The position numbers were made by a program, and so were the translations under genes. From positions 1-64,000 of the forward strand of contig CAYMIJ010000010.1 of assembly GCA_964390465.1 (NCBI GenBank): a DNA stretch of 64,000 bases, in the 5' to 3' direction. The stretch is from JADZAI01 sp964390465. Lineage in GTDB: Bacteria > Pseudomonadota > Alphaproteobacteria > Micropepsales > Micropepsaceae. Below the pieces are notes generated by a model. That model made no database searches and was not told the origin of the DNA. It saw only the letters and a list, made by a program, of their open reading frames with translations. Positions 53,986 to 62,866 of this stretch are shown one piece after another; the first letter of the stretch is position 1; every line of letters begins with the position of its first letter.

Positions 53986-55161
53986 CTACCTGCTGAGTTC
54001 ACGCATCGCCCGCTCAAGCCCTTCAAGGGTGAGCGGGAACATGCGTTCGTTGATGAGCTGTTTTACCAACTGGATCGAAGGCGTGTATTCCCAGTGCTTT
54101 TCAGCCACCGGGTTCAACCAGATGAGATGCGGGTAGATCTCGGCCACACGCTGCACCCACGTTGCGCCCGCTTCTTCGTTCCAGTGTTCGACACTGCCGC
54201 CGGGATAGGTGATCTCATAGGGGCTCATCGTGGCATCGCCGACAAAGACGATCTTGTAATCATTGCCGAACTTGTGAAGCACGTCCCAGGTCCGCGTCTT
54301 TTCGTTGTGACGGCGGCGATTGTCCTTCCACACGCTCTCATAGAGGCAGTTGTGGAAGTAATAGAACTCCATGTGCTTGAACTCGGTCTTGGCCGCCGAG
54401 AACAGCTCCTCACACAGCTTGATATAGCTGTCCATCGAGCCGCCAATGTCGAAGAAGATCAGCACCTTCACGGTGTTGCGCCGTTCGGGCACCAGCTTGA
54501 GATCCAGATAGCCCTTGTTCGCCGTGTTCTGGATGGTGCCGGGCATATCCAGCTCGGTTTCCGCACCCTGCCGCGCCCATTTGCGCAGGCGGCGCAGCGC
54601 CACCTTGATGTTGCGGGTGCCTAGCTCAACCTGATCGTCGAGGTTCTTGTATTCGCGCTTGTCCCACACCTTCACGGCCTTGCCATGACGGCCTTTATCC
54701 TGACCGATGCGGACGCCTTCCGGGTTGTAGCCGTTATTGCCGAACGGCGAGGTGCCGCCCGAACCGATCATCTTGTTGCCGCCCTCGTGGCGCTTCTTCT
54801 GTTCCTCAAGGCGCTTCTGCAGCTCCTCCATCAGCTTTTCCCAGCCGCCGAGCGCTTCGATCTGTTTCTTCTCCTCCTCGGACAGAAACTTCTCGGTGAG
54901 GGCTTTCAACCAGTCTTCCGGGATCTGGGCGATCTCGCTGGGTTCAAGATTTTCCAGCCCCTTGAAAGCGTGGCCGAATACCCGGTCGAACTTGTCGAGA
55001 TTGCGCTCGTCCTTCACCAGCACTGTGCGGGCAAGGACGTAGAATTCATCGATCTTCATGTCGATGACGTTGGCCTGCATGGCCTCCATCAACGCCAGAT
55101 ATTCCTTCAGCGTGACGGGCACTCTGGCAGCGCGCAGCTCGTCAAAGAAGTTGAAGAACAT
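53986..55161 (-). CDS. CoxE-like VWA-domain protein
   Basis: 391 residues. The N-terminal helical region (FDELRAARVPVTLKEYLALMEAM) is typical of the CoxE/YeaD2-type partner of MoxR ATPases. A charged helical linker (EKLMEELQKRLEEQKKRHEGG) follows. The VWA domain begins at VKVLIFFDIGGSMDSYI, where the metal-site motif is DxGGSM rather than DxSxS, a variant common in this subfamily. Partner of the MoxR gene at 48652, but separated from it and on the opposite strand. Confidence 0.9.
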   Translation of the reverse strand: MFFNFFDELRAARVPVTLKEYLALMEAMQANVIDMKIDEFYVLARTVLVKDERNLDKFDRVFGHAFKGLENLEPSEIAQIPEDWLKALTEKFLSEEEKKQIEALGGWEKLMEELQKRLEEQKKRHEGGNKMIGSGGTSPFGNNGYNPEGVRIGQDKGRHGKAVKVWDKREYKNLDDQVELGTRNIKVALRRLRKWARQGAETELDMPGTIQNTANKGYLDLKLVPERRNTVKVLIFFDIGGSMDSYIKLCEELFSAAKTEFKHMEFYYFHNCLYESVWKDNRRRHNEKTRTWDVLHKFGNDYKIVFVGDATMSPYEITYPGGSVEHWNEEAGATWVQRVAEIYPHLIWLNPVAEKHWEYTPSIQLVKQLINERMFPLTLEGLERAMRELSR

Positions 55162-55427
55162 GGGGTAGCCTCAAATTGCGTTGGCCAAGCCTAACCCGGC
55201 AGGCGGCGATAGGGAAATCCTGCCACGAAACGAAATTGCGCGAGCGCGATATATTATATGTTCGTTTGTCATAAGGAGATGGGTCCCCCCCCTCCCCTCT
55301 GCCTTGGGCTGACCTTCAGTCACCTTATTCTGTCCGACATCTCTTTTTCTGACCAACCCTTCAGACAAGACGAATAGCCCTTGTGCGGATATAGGAAGAT
55401 ATTCCGCAATTGCAAGGTGAGGATCAG
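55162..55427. other. Non-coding stretch upstream of two small genes
   Basis: No gene, tRNA or stable hairpin seen. It contains an AT-rich run (ATATATTATATG around 55248-55260) and a C-run (55286-55299), and could hold promoters for the divergent coxE-like gene and the small genes at 55428 and 55590. Confidence 0.5.
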
Positions 55428-55550
55428 ATGCAGGCCAAGAAGCCCCGTTGCGATGTGTGGCAAACAGGTTATCGTTTCATGACGGATTTGGGGCAGATGA
55501 TTCACAGTTGCGAAACGCCTGTGTGTTCCGCTTGTGATACTCGCGTTTGA
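55428..55550 (+). CDS. Possible small Cys-containing protein (40 residues)
   Basis: ATG 55428 is preceded by GAGGA with 4-bp spacing. The frame runs 40 codons to TGA and encodes a peptide with four Cys, three of them in SCETPVCSACD. It lies 39 bp before the 81-residue gene on the same strand, so the two may form an operon. Only the ribosome-binding site, the Cys pattern and the position support it; chance is quite possible. Confidence 0.3.
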   Translation: MQAKKPRCDVWQTGYRFMTDLGQMIHSCETPVCSACDTRV

Positions 55551-55589
55551 TCTGTCTGGCGGGCGGCGTGTGCGACCCGAGGGGGCACG

Positions 55590-55835
55590 ATGGTTGATTT
55601 TCTGGTTGAGAGCGCCGTGCTGGCGGCCACTGCCCAGCAGGTGATCGCGTTGAGACTGTTCAAGCTGTCGCAAGGCGGCATGGCGGCGCAGCACGAAGCA
55701 CACCGCATGGTGGCCGAGAAAATCGACGCTGCCGGTGAGGCCATGTTCGATCTGGCGACAGGTGGTTCAGCCCACAGCGTTATGCGATCCTATCAGCGCC
55801 GGGTAAGCGCCAATATTTCGCGTCTGAGCCGGTAA
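55590..55835 (+). CDS. Small conserved-looking helical protein (81 residues)
   Basis: 81 residues, helical and soluble: VIALRLFKLSQGGMAAQHEAHRMVAEKIDAAGEAMFDLATGG and a basic end (RSYQRRVSANISRLSR). GAGGGGG stands 6 bp before the ATG. The AxxEAxRMVxEKxxA pattern resembles short uncharacterised, phasin-like proteins of Rhizobiales. Function unknown; the assignment as a real gene rests on the ribosome-binding site and amino-acid pattern. Confidence 0.65.
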   Translation: MVDFLVESAVLAATAQQVIALRLFKLSQGGMAAQHEAHRMVAEKIDAAGEAMFDLATGGSAHSVMRSYQRRVSANISRLSR

Positions 55836-55987
55836 CGGCTGCGGGCTTTTCGCGCCCTCCTCACATCAAGGCGTGGATGGCCGGGCCCAGTGCTGGCGAG
55901 CCTGCGCGCGCAGACTTCGCGGCTCCCCCTCCGCCCCTGTGAGGCACCTCGCCCGTGAACAAGGGAGGAAAGAGGGTCGTGCTGCGG

Positions 55988-56611
55988 TCAGGCCGCCTTC
56001 ACCGCGCGGCCCCAGGAGTTGAAACCCGCAAAGCGCGGGGTGTTTTCCAGATAGGCCTGTTCCAGACTTTCCAGCCGGAAGCCACCAGCCTTCAGCATAT
56101 CGGGGATCGGGCGGCAGAGATGGCAGCCACCCACCATGCGCTTCCAGAACGGTTCCAGCCGTGCCTGCGTGCGCGCCACCTTCGCATCGGGCGCAAGGCC
56201 GTGTTCGCAGAAATAAAGCGACGCGTCCGGCTTCATCACGCGCGCTATGGCGGTGAGGGCGCGTGGCACATCGGGGATGGTGCAGAGCGTATAGGTGATG
56301 ACCACACTGTCGGCGATGTGCGCAGGCAGGTCGATCTCCTCAGCCTTCAGGCCGGTGAAATCGACGGCGATGCCCGCCGCTGACGCGCGTTTCGCGGCCC
56401 GCTTGCGCAAAGCCGGGTGCGGCTCAAGCCCGATCAGCCGCGTCACCTTTGTCCTGTCGTAGAAAGGCAGATTGTGCCCTGCCCCCATGCCGATCTCCAG
56501 CACCGTGCCATGCGCCTGTGGCACGATCTTCTGACGCTGCGCGGTGAACGCCTTGCCGCCCATCGCGGCGTTCAGCAGAGGTGGCAGGATGAAACGGTCG
56601 TAAAGGCCCAT
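55988..56611 (-). CDS. Class I SAM-dependent methyltransferase
   Basis: 207 residues. The SAM-binding motif VLEIGMGAGHNLPFY (about 38-52) and acidic residue in LIGLEPHP are the class I signatures; VVITYTLCTIPDVPRALTAIARVMKPDASLYFCEHG is the UbiE/Methyltransf_11 motif II-III. The pattern with HLCRPIPDMLKAGGF near the end is shared with the METTL7/PMT-like small-molecule group. Substrate unknown. Confidence 0.87.
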   Translation of the reverse strand: MGLYDRFILPPLLNAAMGGKAFTAQRQKIVPQAHGTVLEIGMGAGHNLPFYDRTKVTRLIGLEPHPALRKRAAKRASAAGIAVDFTGLKAEEIDLPAHIADSVVITYTLCTIPDVPRALTAIARVMKPDASLYFCEHGLAPDAKVARTQARLEPFWKRMVGGCHLCRPIPDMLKAGGFRLESLEQAYLENTPRFAGFNSWGRAVKAA

Positions 56612-56713
56612 GGCGGTCTCCTGCTGTCACAATGCGTTACGCCGCCGGATTTGAAAATCGTTCATTGATCATTCAACTTGATAGGGGCAAGATTGCGAAA
56701 ACAGGGGACCAGA

Positions 56714-57136
56714 ATGAACCGCGTGATCAAAGCCATCTGCCTATTTCTGGGTCTTGCTGCGCTGGCAGCGTGCGGACCCGTCTATGACACCGAATACACC
56801 TATCATCCGCCCGCCGGTGCGCGCGGACAGGCCTGCACGGCGTCTTGCGATGCCGACCGCACGGGGTGTTCCTATGAGTGCCGCCGCGAGTCGCAGGATT
56901 GCGAAAATGAAAAGCGCATGATCGCCGAGCGCGAATACAACCGTTATGCCAACTGGCGCCGCAGCCAGAATCTGGCGGTCGACAAATCGGTTTACGATTT
57001 CACGCCGTCTTATTCCTGCCCGTGGGAAAGCGAATGCACCGATGTGTGCGAGGCAAACTATCGCGCCTGTTTCACATCGTGCGGCGGACGCATTGATGCC
57101 AAGCAGGTCTGCGTGATGGGCTGCGAGAAGAAGTAG
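56714..57136 (+). CDS. Cys-rich lipoprotein with repeated CX3C motifs
   Basis: 140 residues from ATG 56714 (AGGGGA before it). A lipoprotein signal ends LAALAAC-GP. The mature part has five CX3C motifs: CTASC-6-CSYEC in the first half, and CTDVC-6-CFTSC-9-CVMGC in the second, plus single Cys between. Such paired CX3C motifs are known from helical hairpins held by disulfides. A lipid-anchored, disulfide-rich periplasmic or outer-membrane protein is inferred; no family was recognised. Confidence 0.8.
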   Translation: MNRVIKAICLFLGLAALAACGPVYDTEYTYHPPAGARGQACTASCDADRTGCSYECRRESQDCENEKRMIAEREYNRYANWRRSQNLAVDKSVYDFTPSYSCPWESECTDVCEANYRACFTSCGGRIDAKQVCVMGCEKK

Positions 57137-57139
57137 GCT

Positions 57140-57454
57140 TCACCAGCCCTTGCCGCCAGAATCCTTTGACGGCGGGTGATCGGGATGCGTGGCGGCGAAT
57201 TGCGCCGCCGCCTGTGGCGAGGCGGGGGTTTGATACTTCGCCTTCCAGTCAGCATAGGGCATGCCATAAACAGCCTCGCGCCCCTGATCCTTGCCGATGC
57301 CTGCTGCTTCGGCGAACCAGTCGCCCAGACAGTTGCGGCAGAACCCGGCAAGGTTCATCAGGTCGATGTTCTGCACATCCGTTCGCTCGCGCAGATGCTG
57401 CGTGAGGCGGCGAAAGGCGGCGGCTTCGGCTTCAATGCGGGTCTTGTCGTCCAT
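57140..57454 (-). CDS. DUF1244-family protein
   Basis: 104 residues. The DUF1244 signature LMNLAGFCRNCLGDWFAEAA (about 33-52) and YGMPYADWKAKYQ are clear. The two Cys in CRNC may bind metal. Function of the family is not established. It starts 9 bp before the N-formylglutamate amidohydrolase stop side (same strand, downstream), so the two are likely co-transcribed. Confidence 0.9.
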   Translation of the reverse strand: MDDKTRIEAEAAAFRRLTQHLRERTDVQNIDLMNLAGFCRNCLGDWFAEAAGIGKDQGREAVYGMPYADWKAKYQTPASPQAAAQFAATHPDHPPSKDSGGKGW

Positions 57455-57463
57455 GGCCCAAGA

Positions 57464-58222
57464 CTAAACGCTTTCATCCATTCGCGCGAGAGCCTTGGTG
57501 AGAACGCGCGTCAGCATGGCCGCCATTGCGGTGATGCCCGCCGGATCAGCGATGAGATCCTGCCGTATCTCGATGAGCGCATGGGCGAGCCCGCGCGAAG
57601 TGCCGTGCTGCCATAAGGTGTCGCCCAGAAGCGCCCCGTGATAGGGTTCGTTATCGCCAATGGTGAGGCCGGGTTCAGCCCGCAGCGTATCGAGCAGTGG
57701 CTGGGCAAGGCGCGGATCGCGATCCCATAATATGCTCACATCCCATGGACGCGCCGCGCCTTTCCACACGGGCGTGAAGGAATGGACCGAGACCAGCACC
57801 GGCGTGATGCGTGCGGCAAGGCATGTGTCGATGTGTGCGCCGATGGCAGCATGATAGGGCGCATGCCAGCGGCCAATACGGCGGGCGATCTCAGTTTCAG
57901 CGGCGTGCGCATTGCCGGGGATGATCGCGCCATCTGATAGTTTCATCACGATGGTCGGATCATCAGAGCCACGGTTGAGATCAATCACCAGCCTTGACCA
58001 GCGGCCCAGAATGGCCGGTGCATCAAACACCGAAGCCAGCGCGCGGGTGACATCTGCCGCGCCGATGTCATAGGCGATGTGGCGGGTGAACTGTTCGGCA
58101 GGCAGACCAAGATCGCCAAGATCACCCGGCACCGCATGGGCGGCATGATCGCACAGGAAAATGAGACGCGCGGTCTCAGCGCCCGGCACCCAGATATGCG
58201 AGTCAAAAACATGGTCCGCCAT
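57464..58222 (-). CDS. N-formylglutamate amidohydrolase family protein
   Basis: 252 residues. Motifs LIFLCDHAAHAVPGDLGDLGLP, DIGAADVTRAL, SRLVIDLNRGSDDP and VSVHSFTPVWKG match the family, which contains zinc-dependent deformylases of histidine degradation (HutG) and related hydrolases. No hut genes lie nearby, so the natural substrate is open. Operon with DUF1244; divergent from the glycerate kinase gene. Confidence 0.9.
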   Translation of the reverse strand: MADHVFDSHIWVPGAETARLIFLCDHAAHAVPGDLGDLGLPAEQFTRHIAYDIGAADVTRALASVFDAPAILGRWSRLVIDLNRGSDDPTIVMKLSDGAIIPGNAHAAETEIARRIGRWHAPYHAAIGAHIDTCLAARITPVLVSVHSFTPVWKGAARPWDVSILWDRDPRLAQPLLDTLRAEPGLTIGDNEPYHGALLGDTLWQHGTSRGLAHALIEIRQDLIADPAGITAMAAMLTRVLTKALARMDESV

Positions 58223-58268
58223 GGCACCCGATTAGTCCGTGACGCGCGGCTGGGCTAGCGTGTTGTGC

Positions 58269-59531
58269 ATGGATGAAAGTGAGTCCTTTCGGGCCGAGCT
58301 GCGCCAGATCTTCAGCGCGGCGCTGGCTGGTGCCGATGCTGGCGCTGCGGTGGCACGCGCGCTGCCCGCCAAATCATTGGGCCGGGTGTTTGTGGTGGGT
58401 GCAGGCAAGGCGGCCGCAGCAATGGCTGAGGCGGTTGAGCGCACCTGGGGTCCGCAGCAGGGGCTTGTGGTCACCCAACAAGGCTATGGCCGCGCGCTGG
58501 CATCGGTGCGCTGCATCGAGGCGAGCCATCCTTTGCCCGGTCTTGAAGCACAGGCCGCCGCCGCAGAAGTGTTGCTGCGCGCCGCGATGATGGAAGCCGA
58601 TGAGACGCTGCTGGTGCTGCTGTCAGGTGGTGGTTCCGCGCTGTGGCCTGCGCCGCATCGCGGCTTGTCGCTGGAGGCCAAGCGCGCGCTGACCACCGCG
58701 CTGCTGAAGTCGGGCGCGACAATTGCCGAAATCAACACCGTGCGCCGGCATCTGTCGCGCATCAAAGGGGGTGGGCTGGCGCGCGCCTGCAAGACCGGAC
58801 GCGTCATCGCGCTGGCGGTGAGCGATGTGCCGGGCGATGACCCGGCGGTGATTGCCTCTGGCCCGGTCAGTGCGGATGCGACGACCCAGGCGGATGCGCT
58901 GGCCATTCTGTCTCGCTATGGCATTGAACCCGGCGCTGAGGCGCGCATCATTCTGACGCATGCTGATCTGGAAACGGCCAAACCGGGCGCGCCGTGTTTT
59001 GCGCGGGTGGATTATCGCATCGTACTACGCCCTGCTGAGGTTCTGGAGGCGGCTGCACATCAGGCGCGCACTTTGGGCTATGAGCCGGTGATGCTCGGCG
59101 ATGCCATCGAGGGCGAAGCGCAAAGCATCGGTGCGGCCCATGCACAGACAGCCCTTGCGCGGCAGACTGAAGGCCGCCGCATCGCGCTGATTTCAGGTGG
59201 GGAACTGACCGTGACGATCAAGGGCGACGGGATGGGCGGGCCAAACCACGAATATGCGCTCGGTGCTGCGCTGGCCCTGCAAGGTGCAAAGGCCATCGCC
59301 GTGCTGGCTGCCGACAGTGACGGGCAGGATGGCGCACCGGGCGCGGCTGGCGCTTTCGTTTTTCCCGATACGCTGGCGCGGGCAGCACGGCTGAACATGG
59401 AAGCGAGCGATTTTCTCAACCGCAATGACAGCGGCGCTTTCTTTTCATCGCTGGGTGACGATATCGTCACTGGACCCACGCATACGAATGTGAACGATGT
59501 GCGGGTGATATTGATCCGCCCGGAAAGTTGA
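58269..59531 (+). CDS. Glycerate 2-kinase (MOFRL family)
   Basis: Phosphorylates D-glycerate to 2-phosphoglycerate. 420 residues from ATG 58269; a GTG at 58239 is an alternative. DUF4147 N-terminal domain (VFVVGAGKAAAAMAEAV; LLSGGGSALWPAP; INTVRRHLSRIKGGGLA; SDVPGDDPAVIASGP) and MOFRL C-terminal domain (GGELTVTIKGDGMGGPNHEYALG; DSDGQDGAPGAAGAF). Stop lies 3 bp before pyruvate kinase. Confidence 0.92.
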   Translation: MDESESFRAELRQIFSAALAGADAGAAVARALPAKSLGRVFVVGAGKAAAAMAEAVERTWGPQQGLVVTQQGYGRALASVRCIEASHPLPGLEAQAAAAEVLLRAAMMEADETLLVLLSGGGSALWPAPHRGLSLEAKRALTTALLKSGATIAEINTVRRHLSRIKGGGLARACKTGRVIALAVSDVPGDDPAVIASGPVSADATTQADALAILSRYGIEPGAEARIILTHADLETAKPGAPCFARVDYRIVLRPAEVLEAAAHQARTLGYEPVMLGDAIEGEAQSIGAAHAQTALARQTEGRRIALISGGELTVTIKGDGMGGPNHEYALGAALALQGAKAIAVLAADSDGQDGAPGAAGAFVFPDTLARAARLNMEASDFLNRNDSGAFFSSLGDDIVTGPTHTNVNDVRVILIRPES

Positions 59532-59534
59532 GTC

Positions 59535-60962
59535 GTGCGCCGTAACCGCAACATCAAGATTCTCGCAACACTGGGGCCTGCCTCGTCGTCGCAGGAACAG
59601 ATCGCCGCTCTGTTTCAGGCGGGCGCGGATGTCTTCCGCATCAATATGAGTCACACCAAGCACGATCTGCTGCGCGAACTGGTGACGCGGGTGCGCGCGG
59701 TGGAAGAAGAAACCGGACGGCCCATCGGCATTCTGGCCGATCTGCAGGGGCCGAAGCTGCGTGTCGGCGCCTTTGCCAGCGGCCCGGTGATGCTGGTCGC
59801 CGGGCAGAGCTTTCACCTGTCGCTCAATCCCATTCCCGGCGATGAGACCGGCGTGACCCTGCCCCACAAGGAAATCCTTGAGGCGCTGAAGCCCGGCGCG
59901 CGGCTGTTGCTGGATGATGGCCGCATCGCCCTGCGCGTGACCGAAGCGAGCCCCGGCTTTGCCAACACGATTGTCGAGATCGGCGGAAAATTGTCGGATC
60001 GCAAGGGCGTCAACGTGCCCGATACACCGCTCGCCATTCCAGCGTTGACTGAAAAGGATCGCGCCGATCTTTCCGCCGCCGTCGAGGCGGGCGTGGACTG
60101 GATCGCGCTTTCATTCGTGCAGAATGCCGCTGACGTCGCCGAGGCCAAGAAGCTGGTCATGGGGCGCGCGGGTGTGATGGCCAAGATCGAAAAGCCGCAG
60201 GCAGTCGCCCAGCTCGATGCCATTCTGGAGATCGCGGACGGCATCATGATCGCGCGCGGTGATCTGGGCGTGGAGCTGCCGCTGGAAGACGTGCCGGGCC
60301 GCCAGAAGCAGATCAACCGCGCTGCGCGCCGGGCGGGCAAGCCGGTGGTCGTCGCCACGCAGATGCTGGAATCGATGATCGAGAAACCGGCCCCCACCCG
60401 CGCCGAAGTGTCTGACGTTGCAACGGCGGTGTTCGAAGGTGCGGACGCCGTGATGCTGTCGGCGGAAAGTGCGGCAGGGGCCTGGCCGGTGGAGGCCGTC
60501 ACCACCATGAACCGTGTCGCCGAGCGGGTGGAGGGTGAAGCCTTCTATCGTTCCATCGTCGATGCCCAGCGCGCCGAACCGGAAGCCACCGTCTCGGACG
60601 CGATCATGGCGGCGGCGCACCAGATCGCTGAGACGCTGAATGTCGCGGCCATCGTCACTTACACCGCATCGGGCACGACCGCGGTGCGCGCCTCGCGCGA
60701 GCGACCCAACGTGCCGGTGCTGGCGCTGTCACCCGTACTGAAGACCGCGCGGCGGCTGGCGATCGCATGGGGCCTGCACTGTCTGCGCGTTGAGGAAGCG
60801 CGCGATCTTGATGGTATTGTGGATCAGGCCTGCAAGATCGCCTGGCGCGAGGGTTTTGCCAAAGCCGGTCAGCGCATCATCGTGATCTGCGGTGTGCCAC
60901 TGGGCACGCCCGGCGCCACCAATCTGCTGCGCATCGCCATTGTCGGGCGGATGAGCGACTGA
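59535..60962 (+). CDS. pyk: Pyruvate kinase
   Basis: Converts PEP and ADP to pyruvate and ATP. 475 residues, GTG start 59535 (MRRNRNIKILATLGPASS). Conserved DVFRINMSHTKHD, LADLQGPKLRVG, ALSFVQNAADV, AKIEKPQA, IMIARGDLGVELP and MLSAESAAGAWPVEAV motifs are present. Coupled to glycerate 2-kinase, so glycerate could flow through enolase to pyruvate. Confidence 0.97.
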   Translation: MRRNRNIKILATLGPASSSQEQIAALFQAGADVFRINMSHTKHDLLRELVTRVRAVEEETGRPIGILADLQGPKLRVGAFASGPVMLVAGQSFHLSLNPIPGDETGVTLPHKEILEALKPGARLLLDDGRIALRVTEASPGFANTIVEIGGKLSDRKGVNVPDTPLAIPALTEKDRADLSAAVEAGVDWIALSFVQNAADVAEAKKLVMGRAGVMAKIEKPQAVAQLDAILEIADGIMIARGDLGVELPLEDVPGRQKQINRAARRAGKPVVVATQMLESMIEKPAPTRAEVSDVATAVFEGADAVMLSAESAAGAWPVEAVTTMNRVAERVEGEAFYRSIVDAQRAEPEATVSDAIMAAAHQIAETLNVAAIVTYTASGTTAVRASRERPNVPVLALSPVLKTARRLAIAWGLHCLRVEEARDLDGIVDQACKIAWREGFAKAGQRIIVICGVPLGTPGATNLLRIAIVGRMSD

Positions 60963-60965
60963 GGG

Positions 60966-61514
60966 TCAGGTCTTGTCGCCTTCGACCTTGCGGCGGGCTG
61001 ACTTCACCTTGGTGTCCAGCCCTTCCATCAGCGGATAGATTTTCAGCGCCGCATCATAGGCGGCCAAAGCCGCTTTGTCGTTCTGCATGGATTCCATCAA
61101 GGCACCGAGCGCCAGCAGCGCACCAAAATGACGCGGCTCAAGCGAGAGGGTCCGGCCCAGAGCGGTGATCGCTTCGGCTGTCTTGCCGCGCTGTTCCTGC
61201 ACCGTCGCCATGAGATGCCAGCCTTCAGCGTGATCGGGATTGAGCGCCGTTGCCGTTTCAAGCAGCCTGAAAGCTGTTTCCACGTCGTCCGCCAGCAGCA
61301 GAGCCTGCGCGCGCGAGGTCAGCAATTCAGTGGTCGGGCTTTTGGATTCCGCCCAGATCGCCCAGATCTTTTCCTCGATCGGCTTGGCGAGCTGAGCATC
61401 CGTGGCCGCCGCAAGCTGTTCAAACAGCGCAGGCAGGCGCTTGTCGTCCTGCGCCGCCATGGCTGGCAGACAGGCGATCAGGACAAAGGGGGCCAGCAGA
61501 CGCAGCATGGTCAT
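60966..61514 (-). CDS. Periplasmic TPR-repeat protein
   Basis: 182 residues with a signal peptide (RLLAPFVLIACLPAMA) and about three TPR units (AFRLLETATALNPDHAEGWHLMATVQEQRGKTAEAITALGRTLSLEPRHFGALLALGAL). Convergent with pyk, 3 bp between stops. Small TPR proteins of this kind are scaffolds; no partner can be named. Confidence 0.85.
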   Translation of the reverse strand: MTMLRLLAPFVLIACLPAMAAQDDKRLPALFEQLAAATDAQLAKPIEEKIWAIWAESKSPTTELLTSRAQALLLADDVETAFRLLETATALNPDHAEGWHLMATVQEQRGKTAEAITALGRTLSLEPRHFGALLALGALMESMQNDKAALAAYDAALKIYPLMEGLDTKVKSARRKVEGDKT

Positions 61515-61588
61515 GGCTCTATGCTATGTCTCGGGCGCGATTAAGGCAAAGCCGTGGATGCCCGCATGCACGGGCATGACACTGATTT

Positions 61589-62866
61589 TCAATCGCCCAG
61601 CACTTTTTTGAGCAGCGCGCAGGAAGGAAAGCCATCGGCCACCATGCCGTTGGCGAGCTGATACGAGCGGATTGCGGCGCGTGTGCCCTTGCCGATATCG
61701 CCATCGGGATCGTCTTTCGTGTGCCCCAGCTCTTTGAGTTTTTTCTGAAGCGCATAGGCCTGTGCGCGGGTGATGTCGGGCTCATCCACCGGCCACGGCG
61801 TCTTCAGGCCCGGACGGCCCGCAATCGCATTCGACCAGAGTGCGATCGCCAACGCATAGGATTGCGATGGGTTGTATTCCCAGAAGCGGTCGAAGTTCGG
61901 CAGCGTGATGACTGCCGGGCCGCGCATACCACCCGGCGCAAACACAGAGGCAGGCGTGTCGGTGGCAACACCGCGCAATCCGCTGAGATCGCCGCCGCCC
62001 ATCAATGTGACACCGCGAATGGTCCATGCGCCGATGGATTTCTTGATGAAGCTGTCACCATCTTCATAGGCAAAGCCGGCAGGCGGCTGCACTTCGGCAA
62101 TCCAAGCCTGACCCTTCACCCACGGATTCTTCGCATTGCGCTTCTTCAGATAATTCGCCTTCGAGGCGAAGGAATCCTCAACCGACCCCCACAGATCGAC
62201 AACGCCATCACCGTCGCCATCGGTGCCGAACTCCAGATAGGCTTCCGGCATGAACTGCGCATGGCCGACCGCGCCCGCCCAGCTGCCTTTCATCTTCGAC
62301 TTGGGAAAACCGTTCTGAAGCATGATGCGCATCGCAGCGATCAGATTGTTTTCATAAAAGTCGCGGCGGCGGCCTTCATAGGCAAGCGCCGCCATGGCCT
62401 GAAAGATGTCGTCATTGCCGGTATTGCGGCCATAGTCGGTTTCCATGCCCCAGAAAGTGACCAGCACTTCGGGCGGAATGCCGCCATCGGCTTCCAGCTT
62501 TGTCAGCAGGGGCTTGTATTTCGCGAGCATCTCCTTGCCCTTGGCGAGACGTTCCGCCGACGGACGATTTTTCAGATAATCCCAGATGCGCTGTGTGCGT
62601 TCATTGGCATTGTTGGCGCGCTCGATGGTTTTCGGCGTGAAGGTGACGCCCTTCATCGCGGCGTCGAAGGTTTTTGCCGGGATGCCCTGATTCAGCGCAC
62701 GGGTGCGAAAATCCGCCAACCAGTCATTAAAGCCTGCGGTGCTGAGTGCTGACCCATCCGCCGCCCTGGGGGCTGGCGGTTCCGGCACCTTGACCGGGCA
62801 CATGTCAGCCGACTGCGCGCTGCCGGTCAGCAGCGCGGCCGTGATGAGCGCGCGCAGCTTCATCAT
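61589..62866 (-). CDS. Lytic murein transglycosylase (MltB/SLT_2 family) with peptidoglycan-binding domain, copy 1
   Basis: 425 residues, signal peptide (LRALITAALLTGSAQSA). Cleaves peptidoglycan glycan strands. The SLT_2 domain carries the catalytic Glu in FWGMETDYGRNTG and AALAYEGRRRDFYENNLIAAM, GHAQFMPEAYLEFGTDGDGDG, and a C-terminal PG_binding_1 domain (EPDITRAQAYALQKKLKELGHTKDDPDGDIGKGTRAAIRSYQ). The start overlaps the upstream copy by 4 bp, so the tandem pair is co-translated. Confidence 0.93.
   Translation of the reverse strand: MMKLRALITAALLTGSAQSADMCPVKVPEPPAPRAADGSALSTAGFNDWLADFRTRALNQGIPAKTFDAAMKGVTFTPKTIERANNANERTQRIWDYLKNRPSAERLAKGKEMLAKYKPLLTKLEADGGIPPEVLVTFWGMETDYGRNTGNDDIFQAMAALAYEGRRRDFYENNLIAAMRIMLQNGFPKSKMKGSWAGAVGHAQFMPEAYLEFGTDGDGDGVVDLWGSVEDSFASKANYLKKRNAKNPWVKGQAWIAEVQPPAGFAYEDGDSFIKKSIGAWTIRGVTLMGGGDLSGLRGVATDTPASVFAPGGMRGPAVITLPNFDRFWEYNPSQSYALAIALWSNAIAGRPGLKTPWPVDEPDITRAQAYALQKKLKELGHTKDDPDGDIGKGTRAAIRSYQLANGMVADGFPSCALLKKVLGD

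Noticed and set aside
55171..55368. 65-residue minus-strand frame upstream of the coxE-like gene
   Set aside because: No ribosome-binding site or pattern; it lies in the control region of the coxE-like gene.
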